Positions 17,526-25,843 of a stretch of 64,000 nt of DNA are shown one piece after another. The first letter of the stretch is position 1, and every line of letters starts with the position of its first letter. The notes under the pieces are model-generated. The model was not told the DNA's origin. It worked only from the letters and a program-made list of their open reading frames with translations, and did not search any database. The DNA is from Pigmentiphaga sp. NML030171 (GTDB taxonomy: Bacteria > Pseudomonadota > Gammaproteobacteria > Burkholderiales > Burkholderiaceae_B): NCBI RefSeq assembly GCF_002188635.1, contig NZ_NINX01000051.1:186001-250000 (forward strand), written 5' to 3'. The translations under genes and the position numbers were made by a program.

Positions 17526-18108
17526 TCCGCCCCCCGTCGGGAGGCCCGTCGCCGTCGGGCCTCCCGGCCGCATGCTGCGGCCACAGCATCTTCACCACTT
17601 CCCGGTCGCGGCCGAAGGCAAAACAGGAATCGATCTTCTCCCGTGCCCGCTCCTCGCCCATCAGCAGGGGCATGTCGCGCTGCAGCCCGCGTATGCCTTG
17701 CAAGGCCGTGGTCGCCATCGGCACCAGCATTTCCATCAAGTGGGTACAGCTGGCCGCGCCTCGCAACCGGTCCTTGACCATGGCCGTCCAGCCCCGGGCG
17801 ATGCGCTCGCCGACCAGCACGCGCAGCGTGTCCGTGGCTTCCTTGCATAGCGGCCAGGGCGTCGAATCCGACGCCGCCACGATGTCCCGGATCACATACG
17901 CGTCGTCCACCGTCAGGCGTATCCACAGGTCGTGGAGCGCTTCTCCCGCGGGCAGCGGGTCGTCCGAACTCATGAGTTGGAAGGGAAAGGGCTTGCGGTC
18001 GACCAGCCGGGCTTCCACGTCGTAGAGGCCGTCTTCGCGGGCGTAGGTCTGCATGTCGATGACGCGGTGGTGGACGGAGCGGCGGGCGGAGGGTTCCGGT
18101 AGAGGCAT
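17515..18108 (-). CDS. DUF2889 family protein
   Basis: 197-residue cytoplasmic protein matching DUF2889, an uncharacterised family. Typical are the N-terminal SVHHRVIDMQTYAREDGLYDVEA block, the conserved DRKPFPF stretch, a central LWIRLTVDDAYVIRDI segment and a Cys/His-containing CTHLMEML near residue 140. The C-terminus is a Gly/Asp/Pro-rich tail that overlaps the end of the protease gene. No function is known to me; the His and Cys residues could bind a metal (speculative). The gap 18109-18198 holds nothing recognisable. Confidence 0.8.
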   Translation of the reverse strand: MPLPEPSARRSVHHRVIDMQTYAREDGLYDVEARLVDRKPFPFQLMSSDDPLPAGEALHDLWIRLTVDDAYVIRDIVAASDSTPWPLCKEATDTLRVLVGERIARGWTAMVKDRLRGAASCTHLMEMLVPMATTALQGIRGLQRDMPLLMGEERAREKIDSCFAFGRDREVVKMLWPQHAAGRPDGDGPPDGGRTTA

Positions 18109-18198
18109 GATGGCAGGCTTCCTGGCTGGCGCCCAGCCATTGTAGAGGCACCGGCCCGCGCGATCGAATCGGCGGGCCCGGCCTCCATGCCAGCAACG

Positions 18199-19710
18199 CT
18201 AGGCTTGCGCCTCGGCCAGCACCACGGCCCGCTTGCGCCGGATGGCCGGCGCAAGCGCCAGCACGATCAACAGCGCCGTGGCGATCAGCAGCCCCAGCGA
18301 GATGGGCCGCGTGACGAATACCGAGAAATCGCCGCGCGCCACCATGAGCGTGCGCCGGAAGCTCGTCTCCATCATGGGCCCCAGCACGAAGCCCAGCAAC
18401 AACGGCACCGGCGATATCGACAGCTTGCCGAACAGGTAGCCGGCCACGCCAAAGCAGGCGACCAGGAACACGTCCGCCACCGAATTCTGGATCGAATAGA
18501 CCCCGACGCAGCAGAACACCAGGATGGCTGGATACAGCAGCCGGTACGGCACCTTGAGCAGCCGCACCCACAGTCCGATCAGCGGCAGGTTCAGGACCAC
18601 CAGGATCAGGTTGCCTATCCACATCGACGCGATCAGGCCCCAGAACAGCGCGGGATGGCTGGTCATGACCTGCGGTCCCGGCTGGATGTTGTGGATGGTC
18701 ATCGCGCCCAGCATCAGGGCCATGACGGCGCTGCCGGGAACGCCCAGCGTCAGCAGCGGGATGAAGTTGGTCTGCGCGGCGGCGTTGTTGGCGGCTTCGG
18801 GCGCGGCGACGCCTTCGATGGCGCCATGCCCCATTTCCGCCGACCTGGACGACAGTTTTTTCTCCAGCGTGTAGGCCGAGAAGGCGGAAATGGTCACGCC
18901 CGCTCCGGGCAGGATGCCGAGGGCCGACCCGAGCGCGGTACCCCGGACGATCGAGGGCGCCATCCTCCGGATGTCGTCCCGGGTGGGCATCAGGCTGGCG
19001 ATGGGCGCCACGGCTGTCGTTCCGGAGGCCTTCTGCATTTCCAGGTTCGCCACGATCTCGGCCACGCCGAACAGGCCCATGGCGAGGCAGGTGAACTCGA
19101 TGCCCTCCATCAACTGTGGAATCTCGAAGGCCAGCCGCACCGTGCCGCTGTTCACGTCGGTCCCGACCAGGCCGAGGATGATGCCGATGGCGATCATGCC
19201 CAGCGACACGTCCAGCGACTCGGAAGACAGCGCCACGGCGCCGACCAGCCCCAGCAGCATCAGCGAGAAATACTCCGCCGGCCCGAACTTGAACGCCATC
19301 TCGGCCAGCGGCGCGGCGAACGCCGCCAGCAGCAGCACGCCGACGCAGCCGGCGAAGAAGGAGGCGATGGCCGCCGTGGCGAGCGCCGGGCCCGCCCTGC
19401 CCTGCGTGGCCATGGCATGTCCATCGATCAGCGTGACTGCCGACGAGGACTCGCCCGGCAGCTTCACCAGGATGGCGGTGGTCGACCCGCCGTACTGGGC
19501 GCCGTAGTAGATGCTGGCGAGCATGATGAGCGCCGACGTGGGCGGCAGCGCATAGGTGATGGGCAGCAGCATCGCGATGGTCGGCACCGGCCCCAGCCCG
19601 GGCAGGACGCCGATCAGGGTGCCCAGCAGGCAGCCGGCGAAGGCATAGGCAAGGTTCTGCCACGACAGCGCGGTGGCGAAGCCCAGCGCCAGATGGTCCA
19701 ACAATTCCAT
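18199..19710 (-). CDS. tctA: Tripartite tricarboxylate transporter, large permease TctA
   Basis: 503-residue inner-membrane protein with about 12 hydrophobic segments. Family signatures are clear: GVLPGLGPVPTIAMLLP near the N-terminus, SIYYGAQYGGSTTAILVKLPGE, the ALGSALGILPGAGVTISAF block and PGPQVMTSHPALFWGLIASM. It forms the ion-coupled channel of the TTT transporter with TctB and a TctC receptor. It is last in the rhodanese-tctC-tctB-tctA operon, 10 bases after tctB. The substrate is set by TctC and unknown. Confidence 0.95.
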   Translation of the reverse strand: MELLDHLALGFATALSWQNLAYAFAGCLLGTLIGVLPGLGPVPTIAMLLPITYALPPTSALIMLASIYYGAQYGGSTTAILVKLPGESSSAVTLIDGHAMATQGRAGPALATAAIASFFAGCVGVLLLAAFAAPLAEMAFKFGPAEYFSLMLLGLVGAVALSSESLDVSLGMIAIGIILGLVGTDVNSGTVRLAFEIPQLMEGIEFTCLAMGLFGVAEIVANLEMQKASGTTAVAPIASLMPTRDDIRRMAPSIVRGTALGSALGILPGAGVTISAFSAYTLEKKLSSRSAEMGHGAIEGVAAPEAANNAAAQTNFIPLLTLGVPGSAVMALMLGAMTIHNIQPGPQVMTSHPALFWGLIASMWIGNLILVVLNLPLIGLWVRLLKVPYRLLYPAILVFCCVGVYSIQNSVADVFLVACFGVAGYLFGKLSISPVPLLLGFVLGPMMETSFRRTLMVARGDFSVFVTRPISLGLLIATALLIVLALAPAIRRKRAVVLAEAQA

Positions 19711-19720
19711 GCGAGGCTCC

Positions 19721-20179
19721 TCAGTCCAGGAAGGCCGGCCACAGGTTGAACGGCAGCCCCAACCCGTGGACGAATGCGCCGACGATCAGCGCCACCATGA
19801 CGGCCGCGTTGGCCAGCGCGCCGCGCCACGTGAATTCGTGGCTGGCGCGGCTGGCCACGACGACCAGCGTGGCGATCGCGAGCACCAGCCCGAGGGGTTT
19901 GAGCATGACGCCGAACAGCACCACCGATCCGGTCATCCAGGACAGCGACCGGAAGTCCCAGCGCGCCAGTTTTTCCCGCGGCGCTCCCGCCGCGTACGCC
20001 CGCACGGTGATGGACAGGCCCAGAGCCGCAAGCAGGAGCCCCAGCCAGAACGGGAAATAGCCGGGCCCGATGCGCGCGGGCGTGCCCATGGGATAGCCCA
20101 AGGCGAGCAGCGACGTGCCGGCCCCGAGCAATAGATACAGCAGGCCCGTGGCCAGCCTTTTTTCACTACGCGGATACAT
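19721..20179 (-). CDS. tctB: Tripartite tricarboxylate transporter, small permease TctB
   Basis: 152-residue inner-membrane subunit with four hydrophobic segments (about 10-28, 40-60, 83-105 and 115-145). The loop GTPARIGPGYFPFWLG is the TctB family hallmark. Located between tctC and tctA as expected. It holds TctA and contacts the receptor. The assignment rests on topology, the loop motif and context. Confidence 0.93.
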   Translation of the reverse strand: MYPRSEKRLATGLLYLLLGAGTSLLALGYPMGTPARIGPGYFPFWLGLLLAALGLSITVRAYAAGAPREKLARWDFRSLSWMTGSVVLFGVMLKPLGLVLAIATLVVVASRASHEFTWRGALANAAVMVALIVGAFVHGLGLPFNLWPAFLD

Positions 20180-20236
20180 GGTCCCCTCTTCTTGGTCTTG
20201 TCGGCCGGAGCCGCGGGCGCGATGGCCCGCACCCGG

Positions 20237-21241
20237 TTACTGCAAGGTAATGCGCGCGGCCTTGATGACCTTGGAATAGCGCTCCAGGTCCTGCCTGAGC
20301 GACTGGTCGAACTCGGCCGGCGTGCCGCCCGCGACGCCATACCCCATGCTCTCGACCTGCGCCTTGATGTCTGGCTGGCGCAGGATCTCCATCACGTCGC
20401 GATTGATCTTCTCGATCACGGCCGCGGGCGTCTTGGCCGGCGCCAGGATGCCCTGCCAGGACTCGACGTCGAATCCCGGCACCCCGGACTCCGCCACGGT
20501 CGGCACGTCGGGCAGCGCCGGCGAGCGGTAGGAAGTCGTGACGGCCAGCGGCACGAGGCGCCCGGCCTTGATGAATTCGGTGACCGCGGCCATGGTGATC
20601 ATGGTGGCGTCGATGTGCCCGCCCATGACATCGACCGCGGCCGGCCCGCCCCCGGGGTACGGGATGTAGTTGACGTCGATGCCGGTCTGCGCCTGGATCA
20701 TTTCGTGAGCGATGTGAGCGATTCCACCGCTGGTGGGCAGGCCGACCGTCACCTGGCCCGGCGACTTCTTCGCCAGCGCCAGGTATTGCTGGAAGGTCTT
20801 GACTCCCAGCGTGGGCCGGACCACCAGGATCTGCGGATTGGCGATGGCCCGCACCACCCCCGAGAAATCCTTGAGCGCATAGGGCGGCTTCTTGAGCAGC
20901 GCGGTGTTCAGCACCACGGCGTCGCTGTGCAGCAGCAGGGTGTAGCCATCGGGCGCCGCCTTGGCCACCTGCGCCGCCCCGATCGAGCCGCCCGCCCCGG
21001 TGACGTTCTCCACCACCACCGCCTGGCCCCACCTGGCATTCAGTTTTTCCGCCAGCAGGCGGGCGATCTTGTCGGTGCTGCCGCCGGCCGATACCGGCAC
21101 CACCATCCGGACCGTCTTGGCCGGGAAGGCGCCCGGATCGGCCGCCCGCCCCGGTCCCGCCCACGCCACGGCCAGCGCCGCGACCAGGAGCAGGCCGGAC
21201 GCCGGCGCCCTGCCGCCTCGCTTCGTGTTCTTGGTCTTCAT
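20237..21241 (-). CDS. tctC: TctC/Bug-family periplasmic substrate receptor
   Basis: 334-residue binding protein with signal peptide about 1-34 (ending GPGRA before ADPGAFPAKTVR). Motifs VPVSAGGSTDKIARLLAEKL, NVTGAGGSIGAAQVAKAAPDGYTLL and ILAPAKTPA are typical. The frame is open far upstream in the rhodanese gene, but the ATG at 21241 follows GAGGAGGAAAGC and begins the signal peptide. It is the only Bug protein in the window linked to tctBA, so it is probably the cognate receptor; the other five may share TctAB proteins encoded elsewhere or here. Confidence 0.93.
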   Translation of the reverse strand: MKTKNTKRGGRAPASGLLLVAALAVAWAGPGRAADPGAFPAKTVRMVVPVSAGGSTDKIARLLAEKLNARWGQAVVVENVTGAGGSIGAAQVAKAAPDGYTLLLHSDAVVLNTALLKKPPYALKDFSGVVRAIANPQILVVRPTLGVKTFQQYLALAKKSPGQVTVGLPTSGGIAHIAHEMIQAQTGIDVNYIPYPGGGPAAVDVMGGHIDATMITMAAVTEFIKAGRLVPLAVTTSYRSPALPDVPTVAESGVPGFDVESWQGILAPAKTPAAVIEKINRDVMEILRQPDIKAQVESMGYGVAGGTPAEFDQSLRQDLERYSKVIKAARITLQ

Positions 21242-21258
21242 GCTTTCCTCCTCAGGTG

Positions 21259-22842
21259 TCATGGCGAGATGCGATATGCGCCCCGCTCTTGTGCGTCGAG
21301 CTGTCCGATCAGGCCCGTTTCCCAGGCGAGATAGCGCCGGGCGGCCTCCTTGTTGCCGTCGTGCCTGTCGTGGACGAAGAAAAGAAAATCGATGCAGTCT
21401 GCATCGCGCGGCGTATCGGGCGTGGCCTCGACCGCCAGCCCCGCCTCCCGCCACTGCGCAACCGGCGCGACCAGCGCGCGCGCCCCGGCGCGGAGCGCTT
21501 CGGGCAGCTCGCCCGCGGCCAGCGCGGCCAGCTCGTCGCTGGCCGCCCCCCGCACCAGCGCGCCCGACTCCGTGCCTGCCAGGCCCGCCATGCGCGGACG
21601 GATGGCCCAGCGCGCCCCCGCGATATGCGCCTGGCGGTAGGCCATGCTGGCGCGGACGTCCAGGATCTGCACCTGGCCCGCGGCCACCAGGGCGGCCAGT
21701 TCCGCCGGGCCCACCAGCGGCAGGCCCTGCACGGCGACCGCCGGCGCCGGCGGCGGCAGCGCCGCGCCCGCGCGGGTCCATTCTTCGGGGGGCAGCACAT
21801 GGATTTCACGCCCCATCTGGGCCAGCCAGCTCGCCACCACCCGCGCGCGGATGCCGTCGTCGTCCGTCACCACCAGCCGGGCGCCCTTGACTCCCACGTA
21901 CAGATCGGTGCCCTGCAGGAGCTGGCCGCCCGGCGCGTGCTGGGCGCCAGGCAGCGAACCGGCGGCGAACTCCTCGCCGGTGCGCACGTCCAGCAGGAAC
22001 GTGGTGCGATCCTCCTGGCGCATCCAGCCGGCCAGCGTCGCCGCGTCGACCTCGGCGACGCCGTGCCGGCCGGCCAACTCCCGGGCCCTGTCCCGCCGCG
22101 CCTTCAAGTCCGGCGCCGCCGCGTCCACCTGCGGATAGCGCCTGTCGTTGCCGTGCTCCAGCGCCAGGTCGTTCAGATACCAGCCCTGCGTACCGTTCTC
22201 CAGGGCATAGACGGGATTGGGAATGCCGATGTTGATCAGGGTCTGCGCGCCGATGATGCTGCGCGTACGGCCGGCGCAATTGATCACCACGGGCGTGCGG
22301 TCATCCGGCACCAGCGCGTGGATGCGCAGCGCCAGTTCGCCGTTGGGGCAGCAGACCGCGCCCGGGATGTTCATCTTGCGGAATTCGTCCACGGGACGGC
22401 CGTCCAGGACCACCACCGCTTCCCCCCGCGCCTGCATGGCGGCCAGTTCCGGGGCCTGGAGCCGGGGCGTGTGATAGGCGTGCTCCACCAGTTCGCCGAA
22501 GGTCTTGGACGGCAGGTGCACGCCCTGGAACATCCCGTAGCCGGCGGCCTTCCAGGCGGCCGCGCCGCCGCGCAGCACGTGCATGTGGCCATAGCCCACC
22601 GCCTCCAGCCGCGCGGCGGCGCGTTCGGCCACGCCATCGCCGTCGTCCAGCAGCACGACGGGAACGGTCTTGCGCGGCACCAGGCGCTCGACGTCCAGCT
22701 CCAGCCTGCTGTAGGGAACCGACACGACGAAGAAAGGATGCTCTTCGCCGTACTGCCCGTGCTCGCGCACGTCCAGGAAGGCGATCTCTCCGCCTTCGTC
22801 CAGCCATTGTTTCGCTTGCCCTGCGGTGATGGTTTTGCTCAT
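21259..22842 (-). CDS. Four-domain rhodanese-like protein
   Basis: 527 residues arranged as four tandem rhodanese-like units, each beginning with a recognisable LDVR/LDGR motif: about 5-105 (FLDVREHGQYGEEH), 125-225 (VVLDGRPVDEFRKMNIPGAV), 270-370 (LLDVRTGEEFAAGSLPGA) and 385-470 (ILDVRASMAYRQAHIAGARW). Only the second has a catalytic-type loop, C189-A-G-R-T-R-S; the others have Asp/Gly residues at that place and are presumably structural. No signal peptide, so cytoplasmic. It is the first gene of the operon with tctC-tctB-tctA and divergent from a LysR gene. Sulfane-sulfur transfer or handling of a sulfur-containing imported acid is an inference. Confidence 0.85.
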   Translation of the reverse strand: MSKTITAGQAKQWLDEGGEIAFLDVREHGQYGEEHPFFVVSVPYSRLELDVERLVPRKTVPVVLLDDGDGVAERAAARLEAVGYGHMHVLRGGAAAWKAAGYGMFQGVHLPSKTFGELVEHAYHTPRLQAPELAAMQARGEAVVVLDGRPVDEFRKMNIPGAVCCPNGELALRIHALVPDDRTPVVINCAGRTRSIIGAQTLINIGIPNPVYALENGTQGWYLNDLALEHGNDRRYPQVDAAAPDLKARRDRARELAGRHGVAEVDAATLAGWMRQEDRTTFLLDVRTGEEFAAGSLPGAQHAPGGQLLQGTDLYVGVKGARLVVTDDDGIRARVVASWLAQMGREIHVLPPEEWTRAGAALPPPAPAVAVQGLPLVGPAELAALVAAGQVQILDVRASMAYRQAHIAGARWAIRPRMAGLAGTESGALVRGAASDELAALAAGELPEALRAGARALVAPVAQWREAGLAVEATPDTPRDADCIDFLFFVHDRHDGNKEAARRYLAWETGLIGQLDAQERGAYRISP

Positions 22843-22988
22843 GGGAGATATCTGTGGATGAAGCCGGTCGATCCCGCATCCGGCCTGGGTGACCTCGATA
22901 AAACTATCTTGGAAACTTATAATTCTTTTGACCTACCCACAGTCTATGCAGCGAGCACACCCAGCACAATTTAGAAATCGACCCTAAA

Positions 22989-23007
22989 ATATAAGCATTT
23001 CTTATAT
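22989..23007. promoter_or_regulatory. Putative LysR operator overlapping a start codon
   Basis: ATATAAG-CATTT-CTTATAT is a perfect inverted repeat with 7-bp arms and a 5-bp spacer, containing the T-N11-A pattern of LysR boxes. Its right arm includes the first bases of the ATG at 23006 of the LysR gene. This suggests negative autoregulation, as usual in divergent LysR systems. A TATAAT-like box lies at 22918-22923 in the same intergenic region. Confidence 0.5.
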
Positions 23008-23884
23008 GAAGAATTTCGACCTGACGCAGTTGCGCACCCTGGTGGCGATCGCGGAACACGAGACCTACCTCGCGGCCGCCGAGAAGACGCACCGCACGCA
23101 GGCGGCGCTGACCCAGCAGATGCAGCGCCTGGAAGCGCAGGCGGGCGTGCCGCTGTTCGAGAAGGCCGGACGCTACAAGCGCCTGACGGCGCACGGGCGC
23201 AGGCTGCTGGACTACGCCAAGCACATGATCGCCATCAACGACGAAGCGTGGCGAGCCCTGAAAGACCGCGAGCTGACCGGCTCGCTGCGCGTGGGCTCGC
23301 CGCAGGATGTGGCCGACAGCATCCTGCCGCCGCTGCTGGCGAACATCGCGCGGCTCTCCCCCAGGCTGCAGATGGAGATCCACGTGGGCCGCAGCCCTTT
23401 CCTGATGGAGTCGCTGCGCATGGGCGAACTGGACCTGACGGTCTCGACGCGCGAGGATCCGGCGCTGGAAGGCATGGTGCTACGCACCTCGCCCACGGTC
23501 TGGCTATGCTCGGCGGACTACGTTTTCGAACCCGGCAAGCCGGTGCCGCTGATCATCGCGGACGAACACAGCCTGTACCGCCGCATCGCGCTGACCGCGC
23601 TCGATGCGGCCAGGATGTCATGGCGCACGGCCTACCTCGCGCCGCACATGATAGGCATCAAGGCTGCGATACGGGCCGGCCTGGGCGTGACCGCCCGCTC
23701 GGTGGAACTGCTGGGGCCCGATATGCGGGTGCTGGGCGAGAAGGACGGCCTGCCCCGGCTGCCCGACGTGAGCTACTACCTCTGGATGCGCCCGGACTCG
23801 CTGAACCCGGTGCTGCGCCAGGTCTACGACGGGCTGAAGTCCACCTTGCGGCCGCTGGACCTGCGCGGCGGAAGCGCTGCCTAG
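23006..23884 (+). CDS. LysR-family transcriptional regulator
   Basis: 292 residues. The N-terminal HTH (about 4-62) reads LTQLRTLVAIAEHETYLAAAEKTHRTQAALTQQMQ (in the sequence as one helix-turn-helix), and residues 90-290 form a substrate-binding-like effector domain. It is divergent from the rhodanese-tctCBA operon with 163 bp between starts, the classical layout of an activator and its target. It probably senses the transported substrate or a derivative. It converges with the next LysR gene. Confidence 0.92.
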   Translation: MKNFDLTQLRTLVAIAEHETYLAAAEKTHRTQAALTQQMQRLEAQAGVPLFEKAGRYKRLTAHGRRLLDYAKHMIAINDEAWRALKDRELTGSLRVGSPQDVADSILPPLLANIARLSPRLQMEIHVGRSPFLMESLRMGELDLTVSTREDPALEGMVLRTSPTVWLCSADYVFEPGKPVPLIIADEHSLYRRIALTALDAARMSWRTAYLAPHMIGIKAAIRAGLGVTARSVELLGPDMRVLGEKDGLPRLPDVSYYLWMRPDSLNPVLRQVYDGLKSTLRPLDLRGGSAA

Positions 23885-23919
23885 GACCTGTTCACGCCAA
23901 AAGGAGGCTCGCACAGGCC

Positions 23920-24840
23920 CTAAAGGGTATCCATGCCCGCGAGTTCGTCGCGCGCGATTTCCACGAAGGCTTCGGCGGCCGGCGACAGGCTCCGGCCCCG
24001 TTTATGCACCAGCGAAAAATCCATCGGTACCCGCGGGCCCACCAGCCGGCAGCGCGTGAGATTCTCGTAGCGCATGCCTCCCGCCAGCGCCGATGCCCAG
24101 ATCGACACCCCCAGCCCGCTGGCCGCCATCCAGAATGCCGAGGACAGGAAATTGACCTCGTGCACGACGTTGAGCGCGATGCCGGCACTGGCCGCGGCCG
24201 CCTCCATCCGGCCGCGCATGCCATAGGCCAACCCCTGCCGCACGGCTATGACCGGCTCCCGGGCGAGGTCACGCCAGCGCACCTGGCGGCGGCCCGCCAA
24301 CGGATGGTCCGTCGCGCATACCAGGCACAGGTGATCGCGCAGCAGCACCCGGGATATCAGCAGGGCGTCCTCGCGCTCCGGCGTGCCGATGCCGAAATCC
24401 ACGGGCTCGGACAGCACCCTGGCCAGGAACTGGTCCGGCGCGCAATCGTCCAGCACCAGTTGCACGCCGGGATAGGCGTCGCGAAAACGCCGCACCACGC
24501 CCGGCATCAGGACGCTGCCCACGGTGGCGGTGACCGCCACGTGGACGCGGCCGATACGGCGGTCGCCCAGGTCTTCCATCCGCGTGCCCAGCCAGGCCAC
24601 GTCGCCCAGTATGCGTTCGGCGGTGGCGATGATCTCCTGGGCGGCCTGGGTCGGCACCAGCGACCGCGAGGTGCGGTCGAACAACCGCAGGTTCAACGTG
24701 GACTCCATCTGTCTGAGCATGGTGCTGACCGCCGATTCGGTCACGGAAAGGCGGCTCGCGGCGGTCGCGAGCTTGCCGAACCTGTAGACGGCGACGAAAG
24801 CCCGCAGTTGCCGCAGGCTCAACTGGGTCTCGATGCTCAT
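23920..24840 (-). CDS. LysR-family transcriptional regulator
   Basis: 306 residues, HTH about 8-66 (LRQLRAFVAVYRFGKLATAA and SRLSVTESAVSTMLRQME), then the effector domain. It is divergent from the class II aldolase operon with 121 bp between, so its likely target is that operon. The intergenic region contains CAAAATGTTTTG (24864-24875), an interrupted palindrome that could be part of the operator. It is convergent with the previous LysR gene; the 35 bp between them show only a weak 5-bp inverted repeat. Confidence 0.92.
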   Translation of the reverse strand: MSIETQLSLRQLRAFVAVYRFGKLATAASRLSVTESAVSTMLRQMESTLNLRLFDRTSRSLVPTQAAQEIIATAERILGDVAWLGTRMEDLGDRRIGRVHVAVTATVGSVLMPGVVRRFRDAYPGVQLVLDDCAPDQFLARVLSEPVDFGIGTPEREDALLISRVLLRDHLCLVCATDHPLAGRRQVRWRDLAREPVIAVRQGLAYGMRGRMEAAAASAGIALNVVHEVNFLSSAFWMAASGLGVSIWASALAGGMRYENLTRCRLVGPRVPMDFSLVHKRGRSLSPAAEAFVEIARDELAGMDTL

Positions 24841-24863
24841 TCAGATTTTTCTCAAGATTCGAA

Positions 24864-24875
24864 CAAAATGTTTTG
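24864..24875. promoter_or_regulatory. Palindrome in LysR-aldolase divergent promoter region
   Basis: CAAAA-TG-TTTTG, 5-bp arms, 23 bases upstream of the LysR start and 86 bases upstream of the aldolase start. The position suits a LysR recognition site, but the motif is short and AT-rich, so the support is modest. Confidence 0.3.
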
Positions 24876-24961
24876 ATTGGCTTTGGCGCGACCAGGCGAT
24901 TCAATACTCTATCCCAAGCGCGGCCGGAGCGCCTCGCCATATTGAACACGCTCAGGAATTC

Positions 24962-25753
24962 ATGCGGACCGATACCCCCTCCTCCTCCCGCCCCGTGCCC
25001 CACGCCGAAGAATGGCAGATGCGCGTGGACCTGGCCGCCTGCTACCGGCTCCATGCCCACTACGGGTGGACCGATCTCATCTATACGCACATCTCGGCGC
25101 GCGTGCCGGGTGCCGAGGAACACTTCCTGCTCAACCCCTTCGGACTGATGTTCGACGAGGTCTGCGCCTCGAACCTCGTCAAGATCGACATCGACGGCAA
25201 CGTCGTCGAACCCACGCAGCATCCCGTCCATCGTGCCGGATTCGTCATCCACAGTGCCGTCCATGCCGCGCGTCCGGATGCGCGCTGCGTCATCCACGCC
25301 CATACCCGGGCCGGCATGGCCGTGTCGGCGATGAAGTGCGGACTGCTGCCGTTGACCCAGCACGCCATGCTGTTCCACGGCAAGGTTGCCTACCATGACA
25401 GCGAAGGACTGGCCAACCAGATCTCCGAACGCGAACGCCTGATCGCCGACCTGGGCGACAAGCCGGTCATGATCCTGCGCAACCACGGCACGCTGGTGGC
25501 CGGAGCAAGCATCGGCCAGGCCTTCGCGATGATGTGGCACCTGGAAATGGCGATGCAGGCCCAGGTCGATGCACTGGCCAGCGGCCAGGAATTGACTCTT
25601 CCCGACTCCGCCCTGGCCGACAAGATCTCCGCGGCCGGCTTCCGTCCGCCCGGCACGGTCCGCTCGGACGGAACCGTCAGTCCCCTGGGCAACCTCGAAT
25701 GGCCCGCGCTCTTGCGCATGCTGGACCGCAAGGATCCGTCCTATCGCACTTGA
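24962..25753 (+). CDS. Class II aldolase / adducin family protein
   Basis: 263-residue zinc-dependent aldolase-fold protein (fuculose-phosphate aldolase / ribulose-phosphate epimerase superfamily). Metal ligands are suggested by the H-x-H pair in CVIHAHTRAG (about residue 112) and the distal NHGTLVAG histidine (about 176). YTHISARVPG and LLNPFGLMFDEV match the family. The frame is open from 24833, but the ATG at 24962 follows AGGAATTC and starts the conserved part. It heads an operon with a Bug receptor and a 2-hydroxyacid dehydrogenase, so it probably acts on a hydroxy acid or its aldol. The precise reaction is not known. Confidence 0.9.
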   Translation: MRTDTPSSSRPVPHAEEWQMRVDLAACYRLHAHYGWTDLIYTHISARVPGAEEHFLLNPFGLMFDEVCASNLVKIDIDGNVVEPTQHPVHRAGFVIHSAVHAARPDARCVIHAHTRAGMAVSAMKCGLLPLTQHAMLFHGKVAYHDSEGLANQISERERLIADLGDKPVMILRNHGTLVAGASIGQAFAMMWHLEMAMQAQVDALASGQELTLPDSALADKISAAGFRPPGTVRSDGTVSPLGNLEWPALLRMLDRKDPSYRT

Positions 25754-25811
25754 TTCACCCCATCGCATCCGGCCCGCCACCGGCGCGCGCCGGCCTCACG
25801 ACAAAAACGCA

Positions 25812-25829
25812 GCGCGGCAAGAGCCGCGC
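25812..25829 (+). other. Stem-loop just upstream of a Bug gene
   Basis: GCGCGGC-AAGA-GCCGCGC, a perfect 7-bp stem with a tetraloop, 14 bases before the ATG at 25844 and directly ahead of its AAGGAGAC ribosome-binding site. Likely protects the receptor mRNA from 5' processing or uncouples it from the aldolase cistron. Confidence 0.45.
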
Positions 25830-25843
25830 GCAAGGAGACAGGC

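Noticed and set aside
14748-17573. 941-codon open frame antisense to the M16 protease
   Set aside because: A shadow of high-GC codon usage. The translation is rich in Arg, Gly, Val and His without domains, while the plus strand encodes an obvious protease.
23885-23919. Terminator between the convergent LysR genes
   Set aside because: Only a 5-bp CCTGT/ACAGG inverted repeat; too weak to annotate.
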